Below, piece after piece: positions 15,027 to 22,799 of a stretch of DNA of 64,000 nucleotides (the stretch's first letter is position 1; the number at the start of each line of letters is the position of its first letter). A model generated the notes under the pieces. It was not told the origin of the DNA, did not search any database, and was given only the letters and a program-made list of their open reading frames with translations. Source of the DNA: JBEDUK01 sp963781595 (lineage in GTDB: Bacteria > Actinomycetota > UBA4738). Location: positions 806,001 through 870,000 of the forward strand of contig CAWAGG010000006.1 of assembly GCA_963781595.1 (NCBI GenBank), read 5' to 3'. The translations under genes were made by a program, and so were the position numbers.

Positions 15027-16432
15027 CAGCGCATCCGTTCCTTCCACCGTTCCCGGAAGGTGCGCCGCGCGACGGTCGGGAGGTCGCGCCCACGGGTCCA
15101 GCGCGAGACGGGCCAGGGCGCTCCGCGGATCCGCCTGCCCGATGCGAATGGCGCCTGGGCGATCCTGGCGAACGAGGCGACCCACCGATAGCGATACGCC
15201 CTGCGCCACGCGAACGACAGCGCCTGGAACGAGGCTTGCTCGTGAGCCGGCGCTCGCGCGGCGGCCAACGTTCGCAGCCCGAGCAGATGCTCGTGCAGCG
15301 GGATCTTGACCGGGCAGACCTCGGTGCAGGCCCCGCACAGCGATGACGCATGCGGAAGGTCTCCGGCCCGGTCGAAGCCCACGAGCAGGGGCGTCAACAC
15401 GGCTCCGATCGGCCCGCCGTACACGCTGCCGTACCCATGGCCGCCGACGACCCGATAGACGGGGCAGACGTTCTGGCACGCACCGCAGCGGATGCAGTGC
15501 AGGATCGATCGGTATTCGGTCGGCAGGATGTCGCCCCGGCCGTTGTCCAGGATGACGACGTGGACCTCCTCGGGCCCGACGACCGAACCGTCTCCGCGTG
15601 GCCCGCCGACGATGTTCAGGTACGTCGACGCGCGCTGGCCGGTGGCGCTGGCCGTCAGGAGCGGCAGCATCACCGCGAGCTCGCGGAACGAGGGCACCAC
15701 GCGTTCCATCCCCATCAGCGCGATGTGCACGGGCGGGAGCGTCGAACACATCCGGCCGTTCCCCTCGTTCGTCACGATCACGAAGCACCCGGCGTCGGCG
15801 ACGGCGAAGTTCACCCCGGTGATCCCGACATCCGCGCCCAGGAAGGTCTCCCGGAGGACCGAACGCGCGAACGCGGTCAGCCGCTCGGGATCGTCGGGCA
15901 ACGGAGACGCCAGCGCGTGCGTCCGCGTGAACAGCTCGGCGATGTCGCCGCGCGTCTTGTGAACGGCTGGCACGATGATGTGCGACGGTGGCTCGCCCGC
16001 GACCTGCTGGATGTACTCGCCAAGGTCCGTTTCGACGACCCTGATGCCGTCGGCCTCCAATGCCGGGTTCAGTTCGATCTCCTCGGAGATCATCGACTTG
16101 CCTTTCGCGATCAGCTTCGCGCCGCGACGCCGGGCGACGTCGCGGACGTACCCGACCGCCTCCGCGGCGTCGGCCGCGAAGAACACCCTCGTGCCGCGCG
16201 CCTCGGCCTGTGTCGCGAACCGTTCAAGATAGTCAGGTAGGTTGACGACCGTGTGCGCGCGGATCGCTTCCCCGGCACGTCGCATCGCCTCGCGGTCCAC
16301 CCCCGCGAACGTCCCGTCGCGGACGACCGATAAGCGATCCGTCGCGGACCCGAGGATCAAAGGGAGCCGATGGTCCTCGAGCTGCCGCGACGCGCGCTCC
16401 GCGAAGGTCCCGACGAGATGCGCCTCGGTCAC
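15026..16432 (-). CDS. lutB: Iron-sulfur lactate utilization protein LutB
   Basis: 468 residues, the usual LutB length. An N-terminal LUD domain ('AKLIAKGKSMISEEIELN', 'ITGVNFAVADAGCFVIVTNEGNG' shortened to NFAVADAGCFVIVTNEGN) is followed by two ferredoxin-type cluster motifs, 'CIRCGACQNVCPVYR' and 'CGACTEVCPVKIP', and a C-terminal segment ending in a DUF3390-like helix. It would move electrons during oxidation of lactate to pyruvate. ATG 16432 overlaps the AAA NTPase stop by 4 bp. The gene is in the middle of a seven-gene coupled operon with glutamate-synthase-like subunits and acetate kinase. Confidence 0.93.
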   Translation of the reverse strand: MTEAHLVGTFAERASRQLEDHRLPLILGSATDRLSVVRDGTFAGVDREAMRRAGEAIRAHTVVNLPDYLERFATQAEARGTRVFFAADAAEAVGYVRDVARRRGAKLIAKGKSMISEEIELNPALEADGIRVVETDLGEYIQQVAGEPPSHIIVPAVHKTRGDIAELFTRTHALASPLPDDPERLTAFARSVLRETFLGADVGITGVNFAVADAGCFVIVTNEGNGRMCSTLPPVHIALMGMERVVPSFRELAVMLPLLTASATGQRASTYLNIVGGPRGDGSVVGPEEVHVVILDNGRGDILPTEYRSILHCIRCGACQNVCPVYRVVGGHGYGSVYGGPIGAVLTPLLVGFDRAGDLPHASSLCGACTEVCPVKIPLHEHLLGLRTLAAARAPAHEQASFQALSFAWRRAYRYRWVASFARIAQAPFASGRRIRGAPWPVSRWTRGRDLPTVARRTFRERWKERMR

Positions 16433-17043
16433 GGTCCGGTCACCCCACTGATCACATCCTCGACGAACGCGACCCGGTCGTCGATCGGCCCGCGGGGCAC
16501 GTCGATCAGGGCGTAACCCGCGTCTTCGTAGGCGTGCTCCAGGGAACGCTGGAACTCCAGGGTCGCGTCGAACGGCATCCTCCGCTCGTCATCGGTCACG
16601 TAGATCTCCGCCCAAGGCCTGGTGACCAGGACCTCAGAGTGGTACCGGTACGTTCGGCTCGCCTGGACCGAGGGCCGTGGATCCGTTCCGAGGAGCCGCG
16701 CGTACGTGACGCAGTCCGGGATGCCACGATCGAACAGGACCACGCCGTGCCAGCGCGTGGCTTCATCGTGCTTGTCGATCGATCTCCGGAGGAGCAGTTC
16801 CACGAACGTCGTCGGATCCTGCTCGGGCGTTCCGTCCCCGCCGGCGGCACGCTGTTCGGCCAGGATCTCCCGGGCCGGTTCGGCGACCCAACGGACGCCT
16901 CGAACCCGGCCGAGGATCGCGCTCTTGCCGGTCCCGGGCGCGCCCGTGACGATCCGCAACGTCGGGCCGGATGTCGACCGGCCGGCCGGCGCGATCAGTG
17001 CTGCCCGTTCGGCCTGCTCCCGCTCCCCGCGAAGACTCCCCAC
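16429..17043 (-). CDS. AAA-type NTPase (AAA_28-like), operon accessory protein
   Basis: About 200 residues if GTG 17043 is used (48 bp inside the end of the glutamate synthase gene); a TTG at 16959 giving 176 residues and starting 'LRIVTGAPGTGKS' is an equally good choice. No Shine-Dalgarno decides. It has a Walker A 'TGAPGTGKSAIL', a Walker B-like 'HGVVLFDRGIPD' and a C-terminal helix-rich lid. The order matches small AAA_28 NTPases and kinase-like proteins that act on nucleotides or cofactors. It overlaps lutB by 4 bp. A role in cofactor maturation or metabolite phosphorylation is possible; there is no direct evidence. Confidence 0.75.
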   Translation of the reverse strand: MGSLRGEREQAERAALIAPAGRSTSGPTLRIVTGAPGTGKSAILGRVRGVRWVAEPAREILAEQRAAGGDGTPEQDPTTFVELLLRRSIDKHDEATRWHGVVLFDRGIPDCVTYARLLGTDPRPSVQASRTYRYHSEVLVTRPWAEIYVTDDERRMPFDATLEFQRSLEHAYEDAGYALIDVPRGPIDDRVAFVEDVISGVTGP

Positions 17044-18446
17044 GGCGGCCAGGGTACGCCGTCCATGCCGACCAGCGGCACACCCGTGATCAGCGCCGTC
17101 TCCAGGTCCAGTGACCGCAGGTCCTCCGGCTCCAGGTCGTGCACGTCCGACTTCCCGCACGCGCGCGCGAGCATCTGGATCTCCATCACCATCGACCGGA
17201 GGAAGTTCGCCACGCGGTCCGCCGCAGGTTCGACGGGCAGCCGCTGGATCAATTCCTCGGATTGCGTCGTGATGCCGACGGGGCAGCCGCCCGTGTGGCA
17301 GTGATGGCAGAAGCCGGCTTTCGTCCCAAGGCGCGCGTAGTCCTCCGGGTACACGTCGCGGTTGCACCCCAGCGCGATCATCGCTGCGGTGCCGATCCCG
17401 ACGGCATCGGCCCCGAGCGCCAGCGCCTTCGCCGCGTCCACGCCACCGCGGATCCCGCCCTGGACGACGAGCTGGACCTCGCCGAACGCGCCGATCTCCT
17501 CGAGCGCGCGTCGCGCCTCGACCACCGCCGGCATCGTCGGGATCCCCGTGTGGTCGAACAGTATCTCCGGCGACGCGGCGCTCGCGCCCTCCATCCCGTC
17601 CAGCACGATCACGTCCGCGCCGCCCTTCACCGCGAGCTTCACGTCGTCGCGGACGCGGCACGCGCCGATCTTGATGTAGATCGGGATCTTCCCCTCGGTC
17701 GCCTCGCGGACCTCCTCGATCTTGATCACCATGTCGTCGGCCCCGATGAAGTCCGGGTGCCGGACCGGCGAACGTTGGTCGACGCCGAGGGGGAGGGTTC
17801 GCATCCGCGCGACCTCCTCGGAGACCTTCATGCCCAGGAGCACGCCGCCGGTGCCCGGTTTCGCGCCCTGGCCGACGACGATCTCCACGGCATCGGCCAG
17901 ACGCATGTGCTCGGGGTTGTTCCCGTAGTGGCTCGGGCAGATCTGGTACACGAGGTGCTTCGAGTTCTCCCGCTCCATCGGGTGCATCCCGCCGTCGCCG
18001 GTGGTAGTCGACGTCCCGACCGCGGTCGCAGCCCGCCCCAGCGCAGCCTTCGCGTTCCGCGACAGCGCGCCGAACGACATCCCGACGATCGTCACGGGGA
18101 TGTCCAGCTGGACCGGGTTCGGCGCCCGCGTGCCCAGCACCGTCGCGGTCTCGCAGCGTTCGCGGTAGCCCTCGAGCGGCACGCGGGACAGCGTGCACGG
18201 GATGAACGTCAAGCCGTCGAACGATGGCACGGGCCGATGCAGGGACATGCCGGCGTAGCGGTAGCGTCCGAGCTCGGACTTCGTCTCGATGTCCTCGATC
18301 ACCGCGCGCGTCCAGATCGGGCTCTCGCGCAGGACCGGTTCTGGCTGGGTCTCCAAGGCGCCGCCCAGCTCGGTGGCCGACAGCCCGACGTGACCCTCGC
18401 CGACCGGGCCGGCGGAAGGGGCGCCGCCGTTCTCCGGGTCGCCCAT
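16995..18446 (-). CDS. FMN-binding glutamate synthase-like subunit (GlxD / MgsC-like)
   Basis: 483 residues. The TIM-barrel glutamate synthase domain shows 'GMSFGALSRNAKAALGRA', 'TTTGDGGMHP', 'GQGAKPGTGGVLLG', 'IYIKIGACRVRDDVKLAV', 'QGGIRGGVDAAKALALGADAV' (GGIRGGVDAAKALALGAD) and the cluster motif 'CHHCHTGGCPVGI'. The start ATG 18446 is 2 bp after the stop of the GXGXG gene. Domains are split over three genes here, as in rhizobial glxBCD and in N-methylglutamate synthase, rather than fused as in GltB. It would use ammonia released by the amidotransferase, with 2-oxoglutarate or an amine derivative. The true substrate is unknown. Confidence 0.9.
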   Translation of the reverse strand: MGDPENGGAPSAGPVGEGHVGLSATELGGALETQPEPVLRESPIWTRAVIEDIETKSELGRYRYAGMSLHRPVPSFDGLTFIPCTLSRVPLEGYRERCETATVLGTRAPNPVQLDIPVTIVGMSFGALSRNAKAALGRAATAVGTSTTTGDGGMHPMERENSKHLVYQICPSHYGNNPEHMRLADAVEIVVGQGAKPGTGGVLLGMKVSEEVARMRTLPLGVDQRSPVRHPDFIGADDMVIKIEEVREATEGKIPIYIKIGACRVRDDVKLAVKGGADVIVLDGMEGASAASPEILFDHTGIPTMPAVVEARRALEEIGAFGEVQLVVQGGIRGGVDAAKALALGADAVGIGTAAMIALGCNRDVYPEDYARLGTKAGFCHHCHTGGCPVGITTQSEELIQRLPVEPAADRVANFLRSMVMEIQMLARACGKSDVHDLEPEDLRSLDLETALITGVPLVGMDGVPWPPWGVFAGSGSRPNGQH

Positions 18447-18448
18447 GG

Positions 18449-19165
18449 CTAGAACGCCTCCTTCCAGAGTTCGAACTTCTCCTTCTCGAAGTGCCAGAGC
18501 TGACCGCCGGACGTGACGTGCTTCCAATCGCGGTCGAAGTCGTGGCCGAGCGGCTCCAGAACATCGCGCAGGCGCTGCGTCTCGTCGGCGGTCGCCTCGC
18601 GCATCACCGCATCCGCGCCGAGGCTCTTGACCGAACCCCCGACGAAGATGTCGCCCGTGTACATCGAATCCCCGAGCCCGTCGCCGGCGTCGCCGCCGAT
18701 CACGAGCAGGCCCGTCTGCATCATGAAGCCGGTCATGTAGCCGGCGCTCCCGCCGACGATCACCTCGCCGCCCTTCAGCGCGATCGCGCAGCGCGAACCG
18801 ACGTCGCCATCGACGACGATCCGCCCGCCCCGGATCGACGCGGCGACCGACGAGCCGGCGTTCCCGTGGACGTGCACGCCGCCGGCCATCACGTCGGCGC
18901 CGACCGACCAGCCGGCGTTGCCGAAGACCTCGACGTTCGGCCCCATGCCGAGCGCGCCGACGAAGTACCCGACGTTGCCGACGAACGTGATCGCCACGCC
19001 GTCGCCGCTCATCGCGACCGCGAGGTTGTGCCGACCCTTCGCGTGCAGGACGCGGATCGCGGTCGCGCCCTCGGCGATCGCGGCGCGGATCCGGGTGTTG
19101 ATCTCGCGGACCTCCAGGTCGGCCGCGTCGATCTCGACGCCCGCAGAGACGGCGGCCCCGGTCAC
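18449..19165 (-). CDS. GXGXG-domain protein (GlxC / MgsB-like glutamate synthase subunit)
   Basis: 238 residues from GTG 19165, which overlaps the amidotransferase stop (GTGA). It is a right-handed beta-helix with regularly spaced glycines: 'VGNVGYFVGALGMGPNVEVF' (20 residues), 'NAGWSVGADVMAGGVHVHGN', 'DGDVGSRCAIALKGGEVIVG' and 'GGDAGDGLGDSMYTGDIFVG'. It is a separate subunit corresponding to the C-terminal domain of GltB. The helical tail ends 'WHFEKEKFELWKEAF'. It forms a complex with the amidotransferase and the FMN subunit encoded on either side. Confidence 0.9.
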   Translation of the reverse strand: MTGAAVSAGVEIDAADLEVREINTRIRAAIAEGATAIRVLHAKGRHNLAVAMSGDGVAITFVGNVGYFVGALGMGPNVEVFGNAGWSVGADVMAGGVHVHGNAGSSVAASIRGGRIVVDGDVGSRCAIALKGGEVIVGGSAGYMTGFMMQTGLLVIGGDAGDGLGDSMYTGDIFVGGSVKSLGADAVMREATADETQRLRDVLEPLGHDFDRDWKHVTSGGQLWHFEKEKFELWKEAF

Positions 19166-20082
19166 GCCGCCGCCTCCGCAGCCCCGGTGAGCGTCCACGC
19201 GATCGTCTCGCTGGCGCCGACCTCCCGCGTCGCGCCGACCCGTTCGCCGATCGCCGCCGCGATCGCGTGTTCCTCGGACGCGACGGCGACGAGTTCGTCG
19301 TCCTCGAACACGACCCCGGGCTTGCTGCCGAACGGATCCTTCGCGATGCCGAAGCCCTCGGCCGTGGAGACCAGGTACGTGAAGGACCCGTCCAGGTCGT
19401 GGATCGATCGGCGTACGGCCTCGTCCAACGTGTCGCCTCGCTCCAGCCGGTCGGCGATGTAGACCGCGATGATCTCCGTGTCGTTCCCCGTGTGGAACCG
19501 GTGCCCCCGCATCTCGAACGCCCGCCGGAGCTTGTAGTAGTTCGTGATGTGGCCGTTGTGCACGACCGCGATGTCGGGGAACGGCCGCGCCCAGAACGGG
19601 TGCGCGTGCGCGACGTCCACGCGGCTCTCGGTCGCCATCCGGCTGTGCCCGATGCCGTGGCGGGCGGGGAAGTCGGACAGCCCGTACGTCTCGCCGAGCA
19701 TCCGGCCGGCCAGCTCGTGCTTCACGACCTCGAGCGAACGCCCCACGCTGAACACCTCGAGGCCGGCGTGGTCGAACGCGTCGGCGACCTCGCGCGCGCT
19801 CGCCTCGGTGGTGACCTCCAGCTGGAGGTAGCCCGCCGTCTGGTCCGCGTGCGGGACAGGCCAACGTTCCTTCAGCAGCTCGACGGCGCGGCCGCCCAGC
19901 TCCTCGTCCTCGCCGTACCACGCCCGGACCCGCCACCCGCCCGCGACGGGGGGCCCGTAGAGGGCGACGCCGGAGGAATCGGGCCCGCGGCGCGACAGGG
20001 CCTGGAGCATCGTGAGGATCGCGCCGGCCGCCACCGGCTGGGCCGCTGGGTCCTTCTGCAGGAAACCGACGATGCCGCACAT
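19162..20082 (-). CDS. Class II glutamine amidotransferase (GlxB / MgsA-like)
   Basis: 306 residues starting MCGIVGFLQKD, where Cys2 is the Ntn nucleophile after removal of Met. Other marks are 'RRGPDSSGVALYG', 'GIGHSRMATESRVDVAHAHP', 'VVHNGHITNYYKLRRAF', 'HTGNDTEIIAVYIADRLERG' and 'DGSFTYLVSTAEGFGIAKDP'. It hydrolyses glutamine and passes ammonia to the FMN glutamate synthase subunit. It is the first gene of the minus-strand operon that ends with acetate kinase. The short amidotransferase plus separate GXGXG and FMN subunits is the arrangement of N-methylglutamate synthase and of glxBCD. Confidence 0.92.
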   Translation of the reverse strand: MCGIVGFLQKDPAAQPVAAGAILTMLQALSRRGPDSSGVALYGPPVAGGWRVRAWYGEDEELGGRAVELLKERWPVPHADQTAGYLQLEVTTEASAREVADAFDHAGLEVFSVGRSLEVVKHELAGRMLGETYGLSDFPARHGIGHSRMATESRVDVAHAHPFWARPFPDIAVVHNGHITNYYKLRRAFEMRGHRFHTGNDTEIIAVYIADRLERGDTLDEAVRRSIHDLDGSFTYLVSTAEGFGIAKDPFGSKPGVVFEDDELVAVASEEHAIAAAIGERVGATREVGASETIAWTLTGAAEAAA

Positions 20083-20305
20083 CAGGGGCGTCTCCTTCCG
20101 GCCATCCGGAACCGAGCCGATCCGATCGGCGTTCGCGCTGCGCGAAGGCTAGGGAAGCGCGGCGCGCTGCGCCAGGGCGGCTGTGCCCCGCCGAGGTCGC
20201 CGAACGGTGTGCACGTCGCATACTCACTTCTGCCCTCGGGCACGATGCTCGTGGTATCGTCCGAGCACCGTTCGGGCCCCCCGAGACGTACGGAACGGTG
20301 TGCAC
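20083..20305. promoter_or_regulatory. Divergent control region with a 13-bp direct repeat (candidate operator)
   Basis: The 223-bp gap separates the glx/lut/ackA operon (minus) from the PucR-type regulator (plus). The sequence GAACGGTGTGCAC occurs at 20202-20214 and again at 20293-20305, immediately before the regulator's ATG. The core also occurs in inverted form as CACCGTTC at 20266-20273. The arrangement suits binding by a dimeric regulator, probably the adjacent one (autoregulation), and may control both divergent units. A site directly against the start codon suggests repression. This is inferred from the repeats only. Confidence 0.6.
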
Positions 20306-22204
20306 ATGAGCCACCCGCCAGCGACCCGATCACGTTCGGCGAACCAGCGCACGGCCAGCGCGCGGACCCCGCCCGCCGAGGCGGCGCGCGCCCTGCGCGA
20401 GATGCTGCAGGACAATCGCGCGGACACCGAGGCGCTGTTCGACGCGGTCGCGACCCTGACGTCGACGCTGAACGTCTCGAAGCTGCTCGGCTACGTCGCC
20501 GAACTGTGCGCGAAGCTCACCGGCTGCGCGGGTTCGCTCGTCTACCTCTGGGAAGAGGACCGCCAGCGCCTGGTCGTCCGGGCCGCGGTCGAGGGCTACG
20601 AGCAGTGGGTGAACCGGTACTCGCTGGCGCTCGGGGAGGGGCTGACCGGCTGGACGGCGCTGACGCGCCAGCCCGGGATGATCAAGGAGAACGCGAACGC
20701 CGACCCGCGGTTCAAGTTCGTCCCTGAGCTGAACGACGATCGGTTCCAGTCCTACCTGACGATCCCGATCGTCTCGCCGTCGGACCGGCTGCTCGGGGTG
20801 ATCACGATGCACACCGTCGCGCCGCACGAGTTCGGCGACGACGACCTGACGCTGGTGAACACCCTGTCGGCGCTGATCGCGGTGGCGATCGAGAACGCGC
20901 AGCTGTACGAGCGCCAGGAGCGGCAGGTGCAGGTGCTCCATTCGCTCGCGGAGGCGAGCCACGTCGTCGTCCACACCTCGTCGCTGCGGCACATCCTGTA
21001 CCGGCTCGCGTCGACGGCCGGAGGGCTGGTCGGGGCCGACTACTGCGCGATCCTGACGCTCGACGACGAAGGGACGCGGCTGGGCATCGAGACCTCGTGG
21101 GCTCGTTCCCCGGACGCGGCCGGGAGCCCGCCCTCCGCCGTCCTCGCCGACGGCGCCTGGGGCCGGCTCCTCGGTGCCACGGGGCCGATCGTGCTGACGC
21201 GTCGAGAGCACCGCGACGCGTTCGTCGCGTTCGACGTGCTGCAGTCAAGCGCGCGCGCCGCGCTCGTCGCGCCGATGCGCGTGTCCGACCGGGTCGTCGG
21301 CATGGTGCTGTGCCTCGCGGGCGGGAGCCAGGCGTTCGGCACCGAGGACGGCGAGCTGATCTCCATGGTCGCGTCGCAGGCCGCCCTGGCGGTGCAGAAC
21401 GCTCGGCTGATCGAGGCCCTGACCGAACGCAACGTCGTGCGGGACCTGTTCGAGGGCCTGATGCTCGGCGAGGAGGGCGAGCTGGGGCTCGAATCCCGTG
21501 CGCTCCGGCTGGGGGTCGACCTCAACCGGCCGCACGTGGTCGTCGTCTACGAGGTCACCAGGCACCCGGTCGACTTCGACGGCGAACCCGTGTGGATGGG
21601 CCTGCGGCAGGACATCATGGGCGGATTCCCCGGGTCGCTCGTCAGCCACCGCGACCACACGCTGACCGCGCTCGTCCGGCTCTCCGATGCGTCGAGTCTC
21701 GAACGCCTGGCCGAACGGATCGCGGAGATGAAGGAGCGTCACGAACACCCACCGGACCTGCTGATCTCCGTCGGCCTGTCCAGGGTGTGCGGGAGCGCAT
21801 CCGACTACCCCGACGCGTTCGAGCAGGCCCGGCGCGCGCTGCTGATGGGGCGGGCCGTCCGCGGCCTCGGCGCGGTCGTGACGTTCGACGAGCTCGGCGC
21901 GCAGTGGCACCTGTTCACGGTCGCCCAGCAGCAGGTCCGTGACGTGTACCAGGAGCGCCTGGAGAAGCTGCTCGCCTACGATGAGGAGAAGGGCAGCGAG
22001 CTGTTCCGCACCGTCGAGGTCTACCTCGAGGCCCTCGGCAACGTGAAGGATGCTGCGGCGCGGTTGTTCGTCCACCGGAACACGCTCCGGCAGCGGTTCG
22101 ACAAGATCCGCAAGGTTGCCGGCGTCGACCTCTCCGACGCCGAACGGTGGTTCGACCTGATGATGGCGGTCCGGATCATCCGCCTGCGTCAGCTGGCCCG
22201 ATAA
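20306..22204 (+). CDS. GAF-GAF PucR/CdaR-type transcriptional regulator
   Basis: 632 residues from ATG 20306; an upstream in-frame ATG at 20183 would add 41 residues of no recognised sequence and cover the repeats. Two GAF domains are visible: residues about 40-195 ('GCAGSLVYLWEEDRQRLVVR', 'LGEGLTGWTALTRQPGMI') and about 210-365 ('ADYCAILTLDDEGTRLGI'). A middle GGDEF-like/PucR region follows, and the C-terminus is the PucR helix-turn-helix 'YLEALGNVKDAAARLFVHRN' with 'TLRQRFDKIRKV'. PucR-type regulators typically sense small nitrogen-containing catabolites. It is divergent from the glx/lut/ackA operon and upstream of a GS-like gene, so it probably controls both. Confidence 0.88.
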   Translation: MSHPPATRSRSANQRTASARTPPAEAARALREMLQDNRADTEALFDAVATLTSTLNVSKLLGYVAELCAKLTGCAGSLVYLWEEDRQRLVVRAAVEGYEQWVNRYSLALGEGLTGWTALTRQPGMIKENANADPRFKFVPELNDDRFQSYLTIPIVSPSDRLLGVITMHTVAPHEFGDDDLTLVNTLSALIAVAIENAQLYERQERQVQVLHSLAEASHVVVHTSSLRHILYRLASTAGGLVGADYCAILTLDDEGTRLGIETSWARSPDAAGSPPSAVLADGAWGRLLGATGPIVLTRREHRDAFVAFDVLQSSARAALVAPMRVSDRVVGMVLCLAGGSQAFGTEDGELISMVASQAALAVQNARLIEALTERNVVRDLFEGLMLGEEGELGLESRALRLGVDLNRPHVVVVYEVTRHPVDFDGEPVWMGLRQDIMGGFPGSLVSHRDHTLTALVRLSDASSLERLAERIAEMKERHEHPPDLLISVGLSRVCGSASDYPDAFEQARRALLMGRAVRGLGAVVTFDELGAQWHLFTVAQQQVRDVYQERLEKLLAYDEEKGSELFRTVEVYLEALGNVKDAAARLFVHRNTLRQRFDKIRKVAGVDLSDAERWFDLMMAVRIIRLRQLAR

Positions 22205-22259
22205 AGCAGCCAGGGTCCTGCGTCGTTCTGTTGTCATAGGGTCGGTGTACCGTTCCGAG

Positions 22260-22496
22260 ATGGATCGAGTTGCCGGAGAGGGACCCGCTGTGGACGAACC
22301 CCTGCCTCGAACCATGCTCTCCGACGACGAGATCCGGGACCGCATGCTCTCCGATCCGGAGACCCGGAGCCGGGTCGAGGACCTGCTGAGGCGGATCCGC
22401 GAGGGTACCGCCCCACGTGAGGGCATCCCGGCGCACGAGCTGGCGGACTTCCTGCGTGAGCACGGGTTGGAGCCTCGAACCGAGCACGCTGGCTAG
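22260..22496 (+). CDS. Small acidic protein, antitoxin-like (unrecognised)
   Basis: 78 residues from ATG 22260 (a start 15 bp upstream is possible). No family is recognised. The sequence is acidic and helical: 'LSDDEIRDRMLSDPETRSRV' and 'EDLLRRIREGTAPREGIPAH', ending in 'ELADFLREHGLEP'. The next gene overlaps it by about 40 bp in another frame, a layout common in toxin-antitoxin modules. The 5' part could act as an antitoxin. It might equally be a small regulatory partner of the glutamine-synthetase-like enzyme downstream. Confidence 0.5.
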   Translation: MDRVAGEGPAVDEPLPRTMLSDDEIRDRMLSDPETRSRVEDLLRRIREGTAPREGIPAHELADFLREHGLEPRTEHAG

Positions 22497-22713
22497 GGCG
22501 CTGGCTCGCTGGGAAGCGACCAACCCCACCCGGGACGAACGAGAGCACCTCCACGACTGGCTCATGGACATGGCGCTGGACCCCTTCGTCCATGGTGAGG
22601 AGGACGGCGCAACGGGCATGTCGTTCGACCGGATCGAAGGGACGACGCTCGGCGTGATCTACGTGATCGACGTCGAGGCCCGGATCGTCTCGATCATCGA
22701 CGTCGCCAGCTGA
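22456..22713 (+). CDS. Small protein with RelE/ParE-like C-terminus (unrecognised)
   Basis: 85 residues from GTG 22456, overlapping the previous gene by 41 bp; earlier starts in the same frame give an arginine-rich N-terminus that looks like a shadow of the upstream gene. The C-terminal 'TTLGVIYVIDVEARIVSIID' resembles the terminal strands of RelE/ParE-fold toxins, and 'LARALARWEATNP' could be its first helices. Similarity is weak and judged by eye. Together with the preceding acidic protein it may form a two-gene module beside the PucR regulator. Confidence 0.45.
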   Translation: MSTGWSLEPSTLARALARWEATNPTRDEREHLHDWLMDMALDPFVHGEEDGATGMSFDRIEGTTLGVIYVIDVEARIVSIIDVAS

Positions 22714-22799
22714 TCGGACGGCTCGGACGAGCCGGAACGCGGTTCGGCCCCGGCGTGTTGCGCGCCGCCCGACCGCCGCCGTACCGTTCAACGCCACAC

